DNA of 64,000 nucleotides. Origin: Halobacillus campisalis. Its GTDB lineage: Bacteria; Bacillota; Bacilli; Bacillales; Halobacillaceae. The notes beneath the pieces are model-generated. The model saw nothing but the letters and a program-made list of their open reading frames with translations. It ran no database searches and was not told the origin of the DNA. The stretch covers positions 1 through 64,000 of the forward strand of contig NZ_JAPVRC010000005.1 of the NCBI RefSeq assembly GCF_030345335.1, in the 5' to 3' direction. Numbering within the stretch: the first letter of the stretch is position 1; each line of letters opens with the position of its first letter. Shown here one piece after another: positions 34,457 through 44,967 of this stretch. Position numbers and translations under genes: made by a program.

Positions 34457-34500
34457 AAAAAACAAGACGGGGCTCATTTTCAGCTCCGTCTTGTTTTTTA
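34457..34500 (-). terminator. Terminator behind CpsB-like copy 2
   Basis: AAAAACAAGACGG...CCGTCTTGTTTTT stem with a T-run for the minus strand, immediately after the stop at 34504. It isolates copy 2 from copy 1. Confidence 0.85.
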
Positions 34501-34503
34501 CTA

Positions 34504-35271
34504 TTAAAATAAACCGAACACCTTTTTCTTTTTTACGTGCTGTGGTGTATCGCTCGCTAGTGTGTCTCCTGCGATGACATACTCCGCATTCTCCTGGAAG
34601 AAATACACGTAGGATAGGCCGTACTGTTTTTCAATTTTACTGTACGCTTTTTTCATGTTAAACGCGCGGCCTTTCTGATCGTGGGCGTCAGAAGCGATTA
34701 AGTGGGTTAAGTTGGCTTCGATCATCTGGTGGGACACTTTCTCTGCTGTTTTGCCAAATTTGCCTGCAATGCTTCCTGCTGTGACTTGGGAGAAAGCGCC
34801 GTGTTTAACAAAGGAATACAGGATGTTCGGGTTCTCCTGAATCTTTAGGTTCCTCTCGGGGTGCACAATAATAGGCTGATAGCCTTCCACCTGCAGGTTG
34901 AATAATAGATTCGAAGCGTACTGAGGTACGTGGTCATGCGGGAACTCTACGAATACATACGTACTGTCCACATTTAAGGCGAGAACTTCGTCTTTGTGGA
35001 TGTCTTTAATGAGTGCGTCGTTTATCCGCGTTTCTTGTCCGGGCAATACGGTTAGGTCGATCCCTTTCTCTTTCAGCACGCGATTGAGTTCATTCACTTG
35101 AATGATGATGTCGTGCTTGTAGTTATCGAACTCCCCATTCCTATGGTGAGGGGTTGCGACAATGGTGGTGATGCCTTCTTCTACTGCTGCTTTAGCCATC
35201 TCAATGCTTTCTTCCATCGTTTGTGCGCCGTCATCTACTCCCGGCAGAATGTGACTGTGAATATCAATCAT
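34504..35271 (-). CDS. CpsB/YwqE-type tyrosine phosphatase, copy 2
   Basis: A 255-residue paralogue of copy 1 with the same ligands (DIHSHILPGVDDGA, ATPHH, IIVHPERN, LIASDAHD) and a lysine-rich KKKKVFGLF end. It has its own terminator and so is expressed apart from the synthesis genes. It lies downstream of the SinR-like gene at 35395-35733, and both could share a transcript, though a hairpin stands between them. Confidence 0.92.
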   Translation of the reverse strand: MIDIHSHILPGVDDGAQTMEESIEMAKAAVEEGITTIVATPHHRNGEFDNYKHDIIIQVNELNRVLKEKGIDLTVLPGQETRINDALIKDIHKDEVLALNVDSTYVFVEFPHDHVPQYASNLLFNLQVEGYQPIIVHPERNLKIQENPNILYSFVKHGAFSQVTAGSIAGKFGKTAEKVSHQMIEANLTHLIASDAHDQKGRAFNMKKAYSKIEKQYGLSYVYFFQENAEYVIAGDTLASDTPQHVKKKKVFGLF

Positions 35272-35309
35272 TCCAATTCCCCTTCCCTATTTCGTTAAAA
35301 TATATTTTA

Positions 35310-35338
35310 TAGCCAGACTTGTTGTAAGCCTGGCTTTA
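35310..35338. terminator. Weak hairpin between SinR-like gene and copy 2
   Basis: AGCCAGaCTT/AAGcCTGGCT arms, with only short A/T runs. It could attenuate minus-strand read-through. Confidence 0.4.
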
Positions 35339-35394
35339 TTGTCATGTCCATTATTTTTCTGCATACCTGACTTGAGTGAATTTAAACCTGTTTT

Positions 35395-35733
35395 TTATTC
35401 GTCTTTTCTAAGACGCCATCTGTTGAATTCGAGATATTCGCGGAATTGCTGCTTCGATAAACCGGAATTCATCGCTTCCACGACTAACTCTACCCAGTCT
35501 TCATCCAGTGGGATATCAATGGTCTTCGTTTCGCCCTGGACGAGGTAATGAACCGACACCCCGAGGGCTTCAGCCACTTCTTCTACGAAGTGAATCGACG
35601 GATTGGACTGTACACCTCGTTCGATCGAACTGATATAGGATTTCGCAAAGCCTGTCCTGACCGCGAGTTCGGACATGGACATCCCTCGACTTTTTCTTAA
35701 TGCTTGGATTCGATCACCAATCACTGCTTTCAC
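35395..35733 (-). CDS. SinR-like repressor 1
   Basis: A 112-residue regulator with the full SinR layout: XRE DNA-binding domain (about 5-65: IGDRIQALRKSRGMSMSELA, KSYISSIERGVQSNPSI) and a C-terminal Sin dimer helix hairpin (about 78-108: DEDWVELVVEAM, GLSKQQFREYLEFNRW). In B. subtilis SinR represses eps and is blocked by SinI. No separate sinI is visible. Placement among capsule phosphatase genes suggests it controls this locus. Confidence 0.9.
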   Translation of the reverse strand: MKAVIGDRIQALRKSRGMSMSELAVRTGFAKSYISSIERGVQSNPSIHFVEEVAEALGVSVHYLVQGETKTIDIPLDEDWVELVVEAMNSGLSKQQFREYLEFNRWRLRKDE

Positions 35734-36022
35734 CTTCTTTTGCTGTTAATCCGTCTATATCTTTATCTGTTAATAACACTGAAGAGTTGGTAAATAAATA
35801 AGACTTTTTAATTATAATATACCACATACGACCACGAAATCCAATATACAGAATTTTTGATCGTTATAATGAAAATATTATCTTGAAAGTGCATAATAAC
35901 AGACTATTTCGTCATCCGTCATAATGATAGGTTGCCCACTACTTTGAAATTTCAAACTTAGTAAAGGCGAATAAAGAACTAATTCTTTCCTATTTATACG
36001 TAGAATTCTCTGCTCAAAGTTA

Positions 36023-36793
36023 TTAAAAAATGGAAAAATTCTTATTCTTTATCACATGCTCCGGCGGATCTGTGATCAACGCTTCCCCTTCGATCACATA
36101 ATGAGCGTTTTCCATGAATGTATAGACGACCGAACTTCCGTGAACTTTTTCAATCTGGCGGTACGCTTCCTTCATATAAAAGCCCTTCTTTTTCTTCAGT
36201 TGATGAATGTCAGATGCAATGACATGAGCGAGACCCGCTTCAATCAGCTGGTTGGCGAGCTTGCGCGCGGTTCTGCCGTGTTTGCCGCATAGACTGGCAG
36301 CCGTTACTTGGGAGTATGCTCCATTTTTCACGAGTGTATACAGTACATTCGGGTGCTTCTGTATATATTCATTGCGTTCAGGGTTCGCGATGATGGGCTG
36401 ATAGCCTTCCATCTGCATGTTGAATAGGAGAGGGCTCGTGTATTGTGGCACGTGGTCTCTTGGTAATTCAATTAATACGTACGGACTCGTTCTATTGAGG
36501 GTGAGGATCGTTCCGTTTTTTAAGCCATCGAGTAAATCTCCGTGCAGGCGAGTCAACTGCCCGGGCAGCACGGTGAGCTCCATCTTTCTTTTCTGCAGTT
36601 CATTATTTAGGTCTTTTACTTTTTTCAAAATGATCGGTTTGTCATTCACGTACGCCCCGTTCAAGTGGTGCGGCGTTGCTGTTAAGGTATCCATTCCTTC
36701 CTGCAGAGCTGCTTCGGCCATTGCCATACTTTCTTCTAAGGACTGGGCGCCGTCATCTACTCCTGACAGGATGTGGCTATGTAGATCGATCAC
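36023..36793 (-). CDS. CpsB/YwqE-type tyrosine phosphatase, copy 3
   Basis: A 256-residue paralogue, the most diverged of the three. Ligand motifs remain (DLHSHILSGVDDGA, TATPHHLNG), but the usual VHPERN reads ANPERN: a histidine of the phosphatase site is replaced by asparagine. The later site is VIASDIHQ. Activity may therefore be altered. It lies between the two SinR-like genes, with AAGGAGAGAAC upstream of the start. Confidence 0.9.
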   Translation of the reverse strand: MIDLHSHILSGVDDGAQSLEESMAMAEAALQEGMDTLTATPHHLNGAYVNDKPIILKKVKDLNNELQKRKMELTVLPGQLTRLHGDLLDGLKNGTILTLNRTSPYVLIELPRDHVPQYTSPLLFNMQMEGYQPIIANPERNEYIQKHPNVLYTLVKNGAYSQVTAASLCGKHGRTARKLANQLIEAGLAHVIASDIHQLKKKKGFYMKEAYRQIEKVHGSSVVYTFMENAHYVIEGEALITDPPEHVIKNKNFSIF

Positions 36794-36906
36794 GTTCGTT
36801 CTCTCCTTATTTCCTATATTTCTATTTCTTTTTTCATCGTATCACCACCGGGGGTTTTTCTTTGTCATAAAATGGAACATGATGTTCTGTTTTTTTGTCG
36901 AATGGA

Positions 36907-36942
36907 CATAAAAAAATCACTCCCCTATTTGTGGAAGTGATT
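36907..36942 (-). terminator. Terminator of SinR-like gene 2
   Basis: AAAAATCACTTCC and GGAGTGATTTTTTT arms on the minus strand with a U-run, a few bases after the stop. Confidence 0.8.
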
Positions 36943-36952
36943 CGTCTTCAGA

Positions 36953-37282
36953 TTAATTCTTTTTGTTCGTCCGCCATTTATTAAATTCCAAGTATTCACG
37001 GAATTGTTCTTTGGAGATACCGGAATCCTGAGCTTCCTGGACGAGTTCAATCCACCCGTCATCTAAGTTGACGTCTTTCTCAGCGGCGTCTCCGTGGAGC
37101 AGGTAGTTCATGGAGACGTCGAGTTCTTTAGAGATTTTTTCTAAGAATTGGATCGAGGGATTGGATTGGAGATTGCGTTCGATTGAGCTCAAATAGGACT
37201 TGGCGACCCCTGCGCGTTCGGCGAGCTCGGATAGCGATAATTGTCGATTTTTACGGATATGCTGGATGCGATCACCGATCAT
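36953..37282 (-). CDS. sinR: SinR-like repressor 2
   Basis: A 109-residue protein very close in layout and sequence to B. subtilis SinR: IGDRIQHIRKNRQLSLSELA, GVAKSYLSSIERNLQSNPSI, then SinI-type helices DGWIELVQEA and GISKEQFREYLEFNKW. I use ATG 37282, which follows GAAGGTGAT; the longer frame has no family similarity. Of the two paralogues this is the more SinR-like. Confidence 0.92.
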   Translation of the reverse strand: MIGDRIQHIRKNRQLSLSELAERAGVAKSYLSSIERNLQSNPSIQFLEKISKELDVSMNYLLHGDAAEKDVNLDDGWIELVQEAQDSGISKEQFREYLEFNKWRTNKKN

Positions 37283-37556
37283 CCTATCACCTTCTTTCAA
37301 TGTATATATAGAGTGTAGCATATTTTGTTGAGACGTTCTATTTAAAGCACGTTTTTTTCTGTGAGCAATTGTTACCAATTTTTATCATAAACTTCTTGTT
37401 CTATAGTATATCCAGAAATAAATGACAGGTGCTGGGATGTTCTTCTATATCTTCATTTTTTTTACATTATGAGGTTTAATTCGTTATAGTTTACATGTGT
37501 GAGTAGCGGAAAGTTTCGGTATACTAGGAGTAGAAAGTAAAGGTGGTGGTAAGGTC

Positions 37557-38271
37557 GTGAGTGAATTAGTGAAGCGTTTTGAAATGGCGTTCAATCAAAT
37601 CCATCAGACGCTGAAGGAAATGAACGGCTACCCGAAAAATGATAACTTCGTCGAGCTGCTGCAGCGATCGCGGGACCGCAGTATCATCAAGGAGCACTTT
37701 GACGCCCTCCGGCAGTATGCGAAGCTGCGTAATGCAATCGTTCATGAACGTGTGCGTGACGGGTATTATATCGCATCCCCCCACGAAGAGGTCGTAGAGG
37801 AGCTTGAAAAAATTAAACAAACGCTTGATCAACCTCCGCTCGCGCTGGATATTGCGTCACGTCCGGTGATGTTCTTCTATGCGGATTCGGAGCTGCTTGA
37901 TGTCATGAAAGAGTTCCGTGAACACCGTGTGTCTCAGTTTCCGATTTATGAAGGTCCTAAAGGAATGTTTCTCGGCTTACTGACGGACACGGCAATCGTC
38001 CGGTGGATGAGCCATAACGTGGTGGACGGCTCCGTAAGCATGGCGGGCGTGACGGTGAACGACCTGCTTGAGGAAGAATCGATGCATGAGGCCGTCTTTT
38101 TGCCGGAGGACGAGTCCGTCTTTGAGGTCGAGGATGTGTATGAGCGCAGCCATGCGAACGGGCATAAATTAAAAGCGGTGCTGATTACAGAAAGCGGCAG
38201 CCGCGATGAATCGCCGCTCGGCATCGTGACGGCGTGGGACTTGATCAAAGTCGATGCCGGGGTGTCGGCGG

Positions 38272-38279
<8 letters not shown>
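37557..38279 (+). CDS. CBS-pair protein with N-terminal HEPN-like motif
   Basis: A 240-residue protein starting at GTG 37557. Residues 1-85 are helical and contain LRNAIVHER, an R-x4-H pattern typical of HEPN domains. Residues about 100-235 form a CBS pair (SRPVMFFYADSELLDVM, RVSQFPIYEG, GLLTDTAIVRWM, then KLKAVLITE and GIVTAWDLI), a sensor of adenine nucleotides. The stop overlaps the start of the ABC exporter gene by 8 nt, so both are made together, and the protein may sense or regulate for the exporter. HEPN assignment is an inference from one motif. Confidence 0.8.
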
Positions 38280-39996
<1,717 letters not shown>

Positions 39997-40012
39997 GTGT
40001 AGAGAAGGAAAT

Positions 40013-40063
40013 AAAAAACGCGTGAAATCCAGATTGTTGAATCTGATTTCACGCGTTTTTTGT
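40013..40063. terminator. Bidirectional terminator between exporter and flagellin
   Basis: AAAAAACGCGTGAAATC and GATTTCACGCGTTTTTT arms form a long perfect stem with A and T runs, serving both convergent genes. Confidence 0.92.
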
Positions 40064-40100
40064 CTAGGTAGAGTTTTACCCCAGCCTGTTTTTAAGAACT

Positions 40101-41339
40101 TTATTGTAGAAGTTGAAGAACTCCTTGTGGCTGCTGGTTTGCTTGAGCCAGCATTGCTTGTGATGCTTGTCCAAGGATTGAATTCTTTGTTTGATTCATC
40201 ATTTCTGCTGCCATATCCACGTCTCGAATACGGGATTCAGCTGCAGTTAGATTTTCTGAAGAGGTACTTAAATTATTGATTGTATGGTCAAGACGGTTTT
40301 GAGTCGCCCCTAACTTTGAACGTTCTGCTGAAACTTTACTAATCGCTGTATCGATTACATTAATAGCAGTGTTAGCTTGAGATTGAGTACTAACCTGCAA
40401 ACCTTCTACACCTAGACTAGAGGATGTCATTTCATTTATAGACAAACTCAAATTCTGTCCAGTGTTTGAACCTATTTGGAATGTAGCACTTCCATCCTGC
40501 CTTACATTTTCAGCTTGAGTGGTTTCAGAAAAATTAGAAAGTACATCAGTAGCAGCAGTTCTAACGTTACCAGAACTATCCTCTACTGAAAAAGTTAATC
40601 CATTTATAGCATTTGATGTACCACCATCTGTTGCAGTTAGATTAATTTTCCCATCCGCGTAAGTGGTATCGGCATCTGAAACTAGTCCTGCTAAATCAGA
40701 TACTGCTGTAGTCGCTCCAACAGTTAATGAATCCTCAATAGTTTCTCCATCCTTAACATAAGAAACTTTTATAACGTCGTCTACAGCTATCCCTAAACTA
40801 TTACCATCTGAATCTTCCAATTCTGTTAAAACTCCAGCTCCATCTGTAATATTAGTATCTGAAACTTGCAATACTCCACTTTCATTAACATTTGCTACAG
40901 CTGCGTCCACTGGGCCACCCATTGAACCATCAAGTAAATTCTTCGTGTTGAACTCAGTATCATTAGAAATACGATCTATTTCGCTAGATAATTGATCAAT
41001 CTCTTTTTGGATTTCTTTTCTATCATCTGCAGTGTTAGTGTCATTTGATGATTGGACAGATAATTCACGCATACGCTGAAGAATATCATGAGTCTCGTTC
41101 AAAGCACCTTCAGCAGTCTGAATCATAGAAATACCATCCTGTGAGTTACGTTGAGCTTGATCCAACCCACGAATCTGACCACGCATTTTCTCTGAAATCG
41201 CAAGACCCGCTGCATCGTCTCCTGCTTTGTTAATACGAAGTCCTGAAGAAAGTTTCTCCATTGAATTTTGCTGTGCCTGGTTAGCTTGTCCCATTTGGCG
41301 GTGTGTGTTTAACGCCGCAATGTTGTGATTAATTCTCAT
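40101..41339 (-). CDS. hag: Flagellin
   Basis: A 412-residue flagellin. The conserved D0/D1 N-terminus (MRINHNIAALNTHRQMGQ, KLSSGLRINKAGDDAAGLAI) and C-terminus (RSKLGATQNRLDHTINNL, MLAQANQQPQGVLQLLQ) frame a variable acidic middle (about 150-300) exposed on the filament. It is longer than B. subtilis Hag (304 aa). GGAGGT precedes the ATG. Upstream lie a decayed csrA and a sigma-D-like promoter, so the leader of about 260 nt is unusual. Confidence 0.97.
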   Translation of the reverse strand: MRINHNIAALNTHRQMGQANQAQQNSMEKLSSGLRINKAGDDAAGLAISEKMRGQIRGLDQAQRNSQDGISMIQTAEGALNETHDILQRMRELSVQSSNDTNTADDRKEIQKEIDQLSSEIDRISNDTEFNTKNLLDGSMGGPVDAAVANVNESGVLQVSDTNITDGAGVLTELEDSDGNSLGIAVDDVIKVSYVKDGETIEDSLTVGATTAVSDLAGLVSDADTTYADGKINLTATDGGTSNAINGLTFSVEDSSGNVRTAATDVLSNFSETTQAENVRQDGSATFQIGSNTGQNLSLSINEMTSSSLGVEGLQVSTQSQANTAINVIDTAISKVSAERSKLGATQNRLDHTINNLSTSSENLTAAESRIRDVDMAAEMMNQTKNSILGQASQAMLAQANQQPQGVLQLLQ

Positions 41340-41402
41340 TATAATTACCTCCGTGTTTTTTTAGAGCACGTCCTTGTGCTCGTTTTAATTTATAAAAACT
41401 CG

Positions 41403-41574
41403 CTATGAGTTCCTACCATGAATTTCTTCTCTAGCAATTTTAAATGATGAGTCTGCTTGGAGACCGATTCTTTATAAACCGTCCTCTGTCTTGATCGCTT
41501 CGACCACAAGGGTATCTCCTTTGTGTTCAACCACGATCTTCTCACCGGGCTTTCTACCAATTACAATGTGCCAC
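41403..41574 (-). pseudogene. csrA: Decayed csrA homologue in the hag leader
   Basis: One minus-strand frame reads HIVIGRKPGEKIVVEHKG, DTLVVEAIKTEDGL, TAA, then RIGLQADSSFKIAREEIHG and stop. This is a complete CsrA (R-K-x-G-E opening, V-R-I-G-x-x-A strand, REEI helix) interrupted by a nonsense codon at 41475-41477. The start is also damaged: AGAGG is followed by GTGGCAC, where removing one G would give GTG CAC ATT in frame. In B. subtilis CsrA is encoded just upstream of hag and represses hag translation. Confidence 0.8.
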
Positions 41575-41603
41575 TTATATCATCCTCTTTGATGATATAT
41601 CTT

Positions 41604-41630
41604 ATATCGGATGGATCATGGAGATATAAA
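41604..41630 (-). promoter_or_regulatory. Sigma-D-like promoter for the csrA-hag region
   Basis: On the minus strand TCCGATAT (41604-41611) fits the sigma-D -10 element GCCGATAT; 15 nt upstream lies TTTA, a weak match to the -35 TAAA. Transcription would start near 41597 and read through the csrA remnant into hag. Confidence 0.5.
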
Positions 41631-42016
41631 GCGATTTTTTATATTTATTTTCACCGGTTCGTATACCCCACTATTGAGGAAATCTATCAACACTCTTTTT
41701 AATGTTGCTTTGCGAACGATTAAGATCATTCTATTCTTCTCCAAATTCTCATCCTAGATAAATAGGACTTTTAAATGAATAAGTTAGGCTCAATAATCGA
41801 TTACATACAGACTTTTGAGATATGATCGTTTCCTTTTATTAAGTGCGTGAACGTTTTCTAAATTACCATTAATTATTATAATTGTTATTTATTTCCTAAA
41901 ACATCATCAATTCAAAGCTGACAATTGACGAATCGTGTAGAAATATAGGAAATAGGATTTACAACATAAATGGTTTACTGTAAAGTATTAAAGAACAATA
42001 ATTTTAAATATTATAA
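41631..42016. other. Divergent intergenic region
   Basis: AT-rich. The minus strand holds a 37-codon ORF (MILIVRKATLKRVLIDFLNS, near 41635-41750) with a TTGGAGAAG site, which I cannot assign; otherwise I see nothing besides the promoter region of the S-box transcript. Confidence 0.4.
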
Positions 42017-42121
42017 TTCTTATGAAGAGTGACAGAGGGAATGGCCCGTTGACGTCACAGCAACCTTCCTGCCGGAGTGGTGCTAATTCCTGCAGAATCA
42101 TAGATTCTGCGAGATAAGAGT
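42017..42121 (+). ncRNA. SAM-I (S-box) riboswitch
   Basis: Canonical S-box core: TTCTTATGAAGAG opening, GAGGGAATGGCCC, CAGCAACC, a variable stem, GTGCTAATTCC and closing GAGATAAGAG. When S-adenosylmethionine binds, the following terminator forms and metNIQ is switched off. The core elements and their order are complete. Confidence 0.96.
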
Positions 42122-42138
42122 TTGGCCGTTTATAGCGA

Positions 42139-42168
42139 AACTCTTTCCTCATTGGAAAGGGTTTTTTA
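42139..42168 (+). terminator. S-box expression-platform terminator
   Basis: AACTCTTTCC/GGAAAGGGTT stem followed by TTTTTT, just before the metN ribosome binding site. The upstream AGATAAGAGTTTGG can pair alternatively with the CTCTTTCC arm. Confidence 0.9.
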
Positions 42169-42207
42169 TTTTAAGGCTTGGCGATTTTTAAAAAAGGAGG
42201 GCACGAG

Positions 42208-43248
42208 ATGATTTCGATTGAACAGCTGAGTAAAGTCTATCAAACAAAAGACCGCAAAATTATCGGCGTGGATGACGTCACGATGTCGGTCGAACAGGGA
42301 GAAATTTTCGGAATCGTCGGGTACAGCGGGGCAGGAAAAAGTTCTTTGCTTCGCTGTATGAATATTTTGGAAAGGCCGACCAGCGGAAAAGTGGTGCTGG
42401 ACGGAACGGATCTGCTGTCGCTTTCGCCAAAGGAATTACGTACCGCCCGGCAGTCGATCGGTATGATTTTTCAAGGATTTCACTTAGCGATGTCTAAAAC
42501 TGTATTAGAAAATGTCGCGTTTGCCTTGAAAGCTTCCAAGGTGGGAAGGGTTGAAAGAAGAAGGCGTGCCTTAGAGCTTCTCGATCTTGTCGGTCTCTCT
42601 GATAAAGCCGATCAATACCCTGCCCAGTTAAGCGGAGGGCAGAAACAGCGGGTCAGTATCGCCCGCTCACTCGCTAACGATCCGAAGGTGCTTCTATGTG
42701 ATGAGGCGACTTCCGCTCTCGATCCGAACACGACGCAGTCGATTCTTAAGCTGCTGAAGAAAATCAACCGGGAGCTCGGGTTAACGATCGTCTTGATCAC
42801 TCACGAAATGGAAGTCGTCAAAGAGATTTGCGACCGCTGCGCGGTCATGGAAGAGGGCCGGATCGTGGAGGAAGGCGAAACGTATCATATGTTCGCTCAT
42901 CCGCAAAATGATTTGACGAAGCGTTTCATCCAGACCGTGCTTGATTTCAACCTTCCAAAGGAACTGCTGGAGAAAAGCAAAGGGACAATCGTCCATATGA
43001 AGTTCACGGGTGAACTTGCGGGTGAGTCGATCGTTTCTGACCTGTTGAAAAACTATGAAGTGAGCGGCAATATTCTTCACGGAAAAGTCGACTATATCCA
43101 AAATAAAGCGTTAGGCACGTTCGTCATAGAATTAACAGGCGAAGACGCAGAAGTGCAGCGGGCTATAGAGCATGTACGTCAAAAGGTAGAAGTGGAGGTG
43201 CTGCCGCATGATGGATCAGTTCATCACTCTGTTGCCGGAGCTGAATAA
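42208..43248 (+). CDS. metN: Methionine ABC transporter ATPase
   Basis: A 346-residue ATPase of the methionine importer. Walker A GYSGAGKSS near 39, signature LSGGQKQR near 142, Walker B VLLCDEATSALD and switch H (THEME). The C-terminal ~90 residues form a NIL domain, which in MetN binds methionine and inhibits transport. ATG 42208 follows AAAAAGGAGGG; the frame is open ten codons further. The S-box riboswitch controls it. The end overlaps metI. Confidence 0.97.
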   Translation: MISIEQLSKVYQTKDRKIIGVDDVTMSVEQGEIFGIVGYSGAGKSSLLRCMNILERPTSGKVVLDGTDLLSLSPKELRTARQSIGMIFQGFHLAMSKTVLENVAFALKASKVGRVERRRRALELLDLVGLSDKADQYPAQLSGGQKQRVSIARSLANDPKVLLCDEATSALDPNTTQSILKLLKKINRELGLTIVLITHEMEVVKEICDRCAVMEEGRIVEEGETYHMFAHPQNDLTKRFIQTVLDFNLPKELLEKSKGTIVHMKFTGELAGESIVSDLLKNYEVSGNILHGKVDYIQNKALGTFVIELTGEDAEVQRAIEHVRQKVEVEVLPHDGSVHHSVAGAE

Positions 43249-43870
43249 ATCGTTTCTGGAAACGTTGATTATGGTTGCGATTGGACTTGGTGTCGCTTTA
43301 GTCGCCGGATTACCGTTAGGCCTTCTGCTTTTTGTTACAGACCGTGGATTATTTCTTGAAAATAAAGTAGTGAAAAGCGTGACAGGGATCATTGTGAATC
43401 TGGTTCGATCGGTCCCGTTCATCATTTTACTCGTCTTTTTATTTCCTTTTACTAATTTTCTCGTCGGTTCAACGACGGGACCTGTGGCCGCTTCGGTCGC
43501 TTTATCCGTAGCTGCCATTCCATTTTATGCGCGTATCGTCGAATCCTCTGCCCGGGATATCGACCGCGGCGTGATCGAAGCTGCGATTGCCTGTGGAGCT
43601 TCGCCGTGGTTGATTATTAAAGATATTATTTTTCCAGAGATAAAGCCGGGTCTGATCAGCGGATTGACGATTACCGCGATAAGCTTGATCGGCTATTCTG
43701 CGATGGCAGGAGCGATTGGCGGCGGAGGTATCGGTGACCTGGCGATCCGCTACGGCTACTACCGTTACGACAACTTCGTCATGTTTACGACCGTCATTAT
43801 ATTGATTGTGATGGTTCAAGTCATTCAGTATGCAGGTGACTTCTTAGCAAAATACGTTAAAAAAGGGTAA
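43208..43870 (+). CDS. metI: Methionine ABC transporter permease
   Basis: A 220-residue MetI/MetP permease with five membrane helices and the EAA coupling loop AAIACGASPWLIIKDIIFPE near residue 125, followed by the IGGGGIGDLA motif. It starts inside the 3' end of metN (overlap about 40 nt), a common arrangement that couples translation. Confidence 0.96.
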   Translation: MMDQFITLLPELNKSFLETLIMVAIGLGVALVAGLPLGLLLFVTDRGLFLENKVVKSVTGIIVNLVRSVPFIILLVFLFPFTNFLVGSTTGPVAASVALSVAAIPFYARIVESSARDIDRGVIEAAIACGASPWLIIKDIIFPEIKPGLISGLTITAISLIGYSAMAGAIGGGGIGDLAIRYGYYRYDNFVMFTTVIILIVMVQVIQYAGDFLAKYVKKG

Positions 43871-43892
43871 TACACCTTGAGGAGGGTACAAC

Positions 43893-44720
43893 ATGAAAAA
43901 AATATCAGCTTTCCTTATCCTACTTTCCATCGCCTTCTTAGCAGCTTGCGGTGAAGATGAGGGGAATAGTGATTCATCAAACGAGAAAGAAACGATTAAC
44001 TTTGGTGCGACAGCCGGTCCATATAGCGATATGGTGACGCAAGCTATCGCTCCGCTGCTTGAAGAAAAAGGATATGAAGTTACAAACAAAGAGTTCACAG
44101 ACTATGTGCAGCCGAACAAAGCCCTGGCCAATGGCGACCTGGATGCCAACCTTTTTCAACATAAAATTTATTTAGATTCTTTCGCGGAAGAGAATAACCT
44201 GGAATTGTCTGAGGTTATCGTTGTGCCGACCGCTCCAATGGGCATTTACTCCAACACGTACGATGACTTCGACAGCATAGAAGACGGAAGTACAATGGGC
44301 GTTCCTAACGATCCGACAAACTTAGCCCGTGCCTTGATTGTTCTGGAAGATGAAGGTCTTGTGACGATTAAAGAAGACGTTGATCCACTGCGTGCTTCTT
44401 TATCAGACATTGAAGAAAACCCTAAATCCCTCGATTTCGTAGAAGTGGAAGCTGGTCAACTGCCCCGTCTCGTAGACAGTGAAGACTTAGCGGCTGTCCC
44501 AGGAAACTATGCACTTGCCGCAGATATGGATCTGCTGGACGCGCTGGCTCTTGAAGATATGCCAGACGATTACCGCAACCGTGTGGTCGTCAATACAGAA
44601 GATACCGACGCGGCTTTCGTGGAAGATATCAAGGAAGTCATCGAGTCGGATGAATTTGAAGAAATTATCGATGAAGACTTCGAAGGTTTCGGTAAGCCGG
44701 CTTGGATGGAAGAAGAATAA
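43893..44720 (+). CDS. metQ: Methionine-binding lipoprotein
   Basis: A 275-residue NlpA/MetQ lipoprotein. The signal peptide ends in the lipobox LAAC (residues 17-20), followed by an acidic linker and the substrate-binding fold (FGATAGPYSDMV, DANLFQHKIYLDSF, VPNDPTNLARAL, AAVPGNYAL). It delivers methionine to MetNI from outside the membrane. GAGGAGGGT lies before the ATG and a terminator follows. The mature protein is notably acidic. Confidence 0.96.
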   Translation: MKKISAFLILLSIAFLAACGEDEGNSDSSNEKETINFGATAGPYSDMVTQAIAPLLEEKGYEVTNKEFTDYVQPNKALANGDLDANLFQHKIYLDSFAEENNLELSEVIVVPTAPMGIYSNTYDDFDSIEDGSTMGVPNDPTNLARALIVLEDEGLVTIKEDVDPLRASLSDIEENPKSLDFVEVEAGQLPRLVDSEDLAAVPGNYALAADMDLLDALALEDMPDDYRNRVVVNTEDTDAAFVEDIKEVIESDEFEEIIDEDFEGFGKPAWMEEE

Positions 44721-44756
44721 TCATCTCGTTTTGCGAAATGTTAAAAGTACTACAAA

Positions 44757-44792
44757 GAAGCAGCTCCGCGGCTTACGGAGCTGCTTTTTTTA
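44757..44792 (+). terminator. Terminator of metNIQ
   Basis: AAGCAGCTCCG/CGGAGCTGCTT stem with a seven-T run. Confidence 0.92.
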
Positions 44793-44967
44793 AATGATAA
44801 ATGAATATTTGAATTTAGCAGACTGTGTTACTTCCTTAACATTGACACCTTTCACTTTATGTCTATACTATTAATGTAAGAAGCTTACATTATCAGCACT
44901 TTCCGCATACACTGAATAGCAAAAAGCGTGTGGTGACGGTGCATACAAAAGGGAGGATTGCAAGAAA

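Noticed and set aside
36798-36804. Exact GTTCTCT next to the start of phosphatase 3
   Set aside because: It is the complement of the AGAGAAC that contains the ribosome binding site of that gene, so the match is explained without an operator.
34340-37403. GTTCTAT boxes near 34345, 37333 and 37397 as SinR operators
   Set aside because: They differ from GTTCTYT at one position and such short boxes are expected by chance in AT-rich DNA; kept only as a hint.
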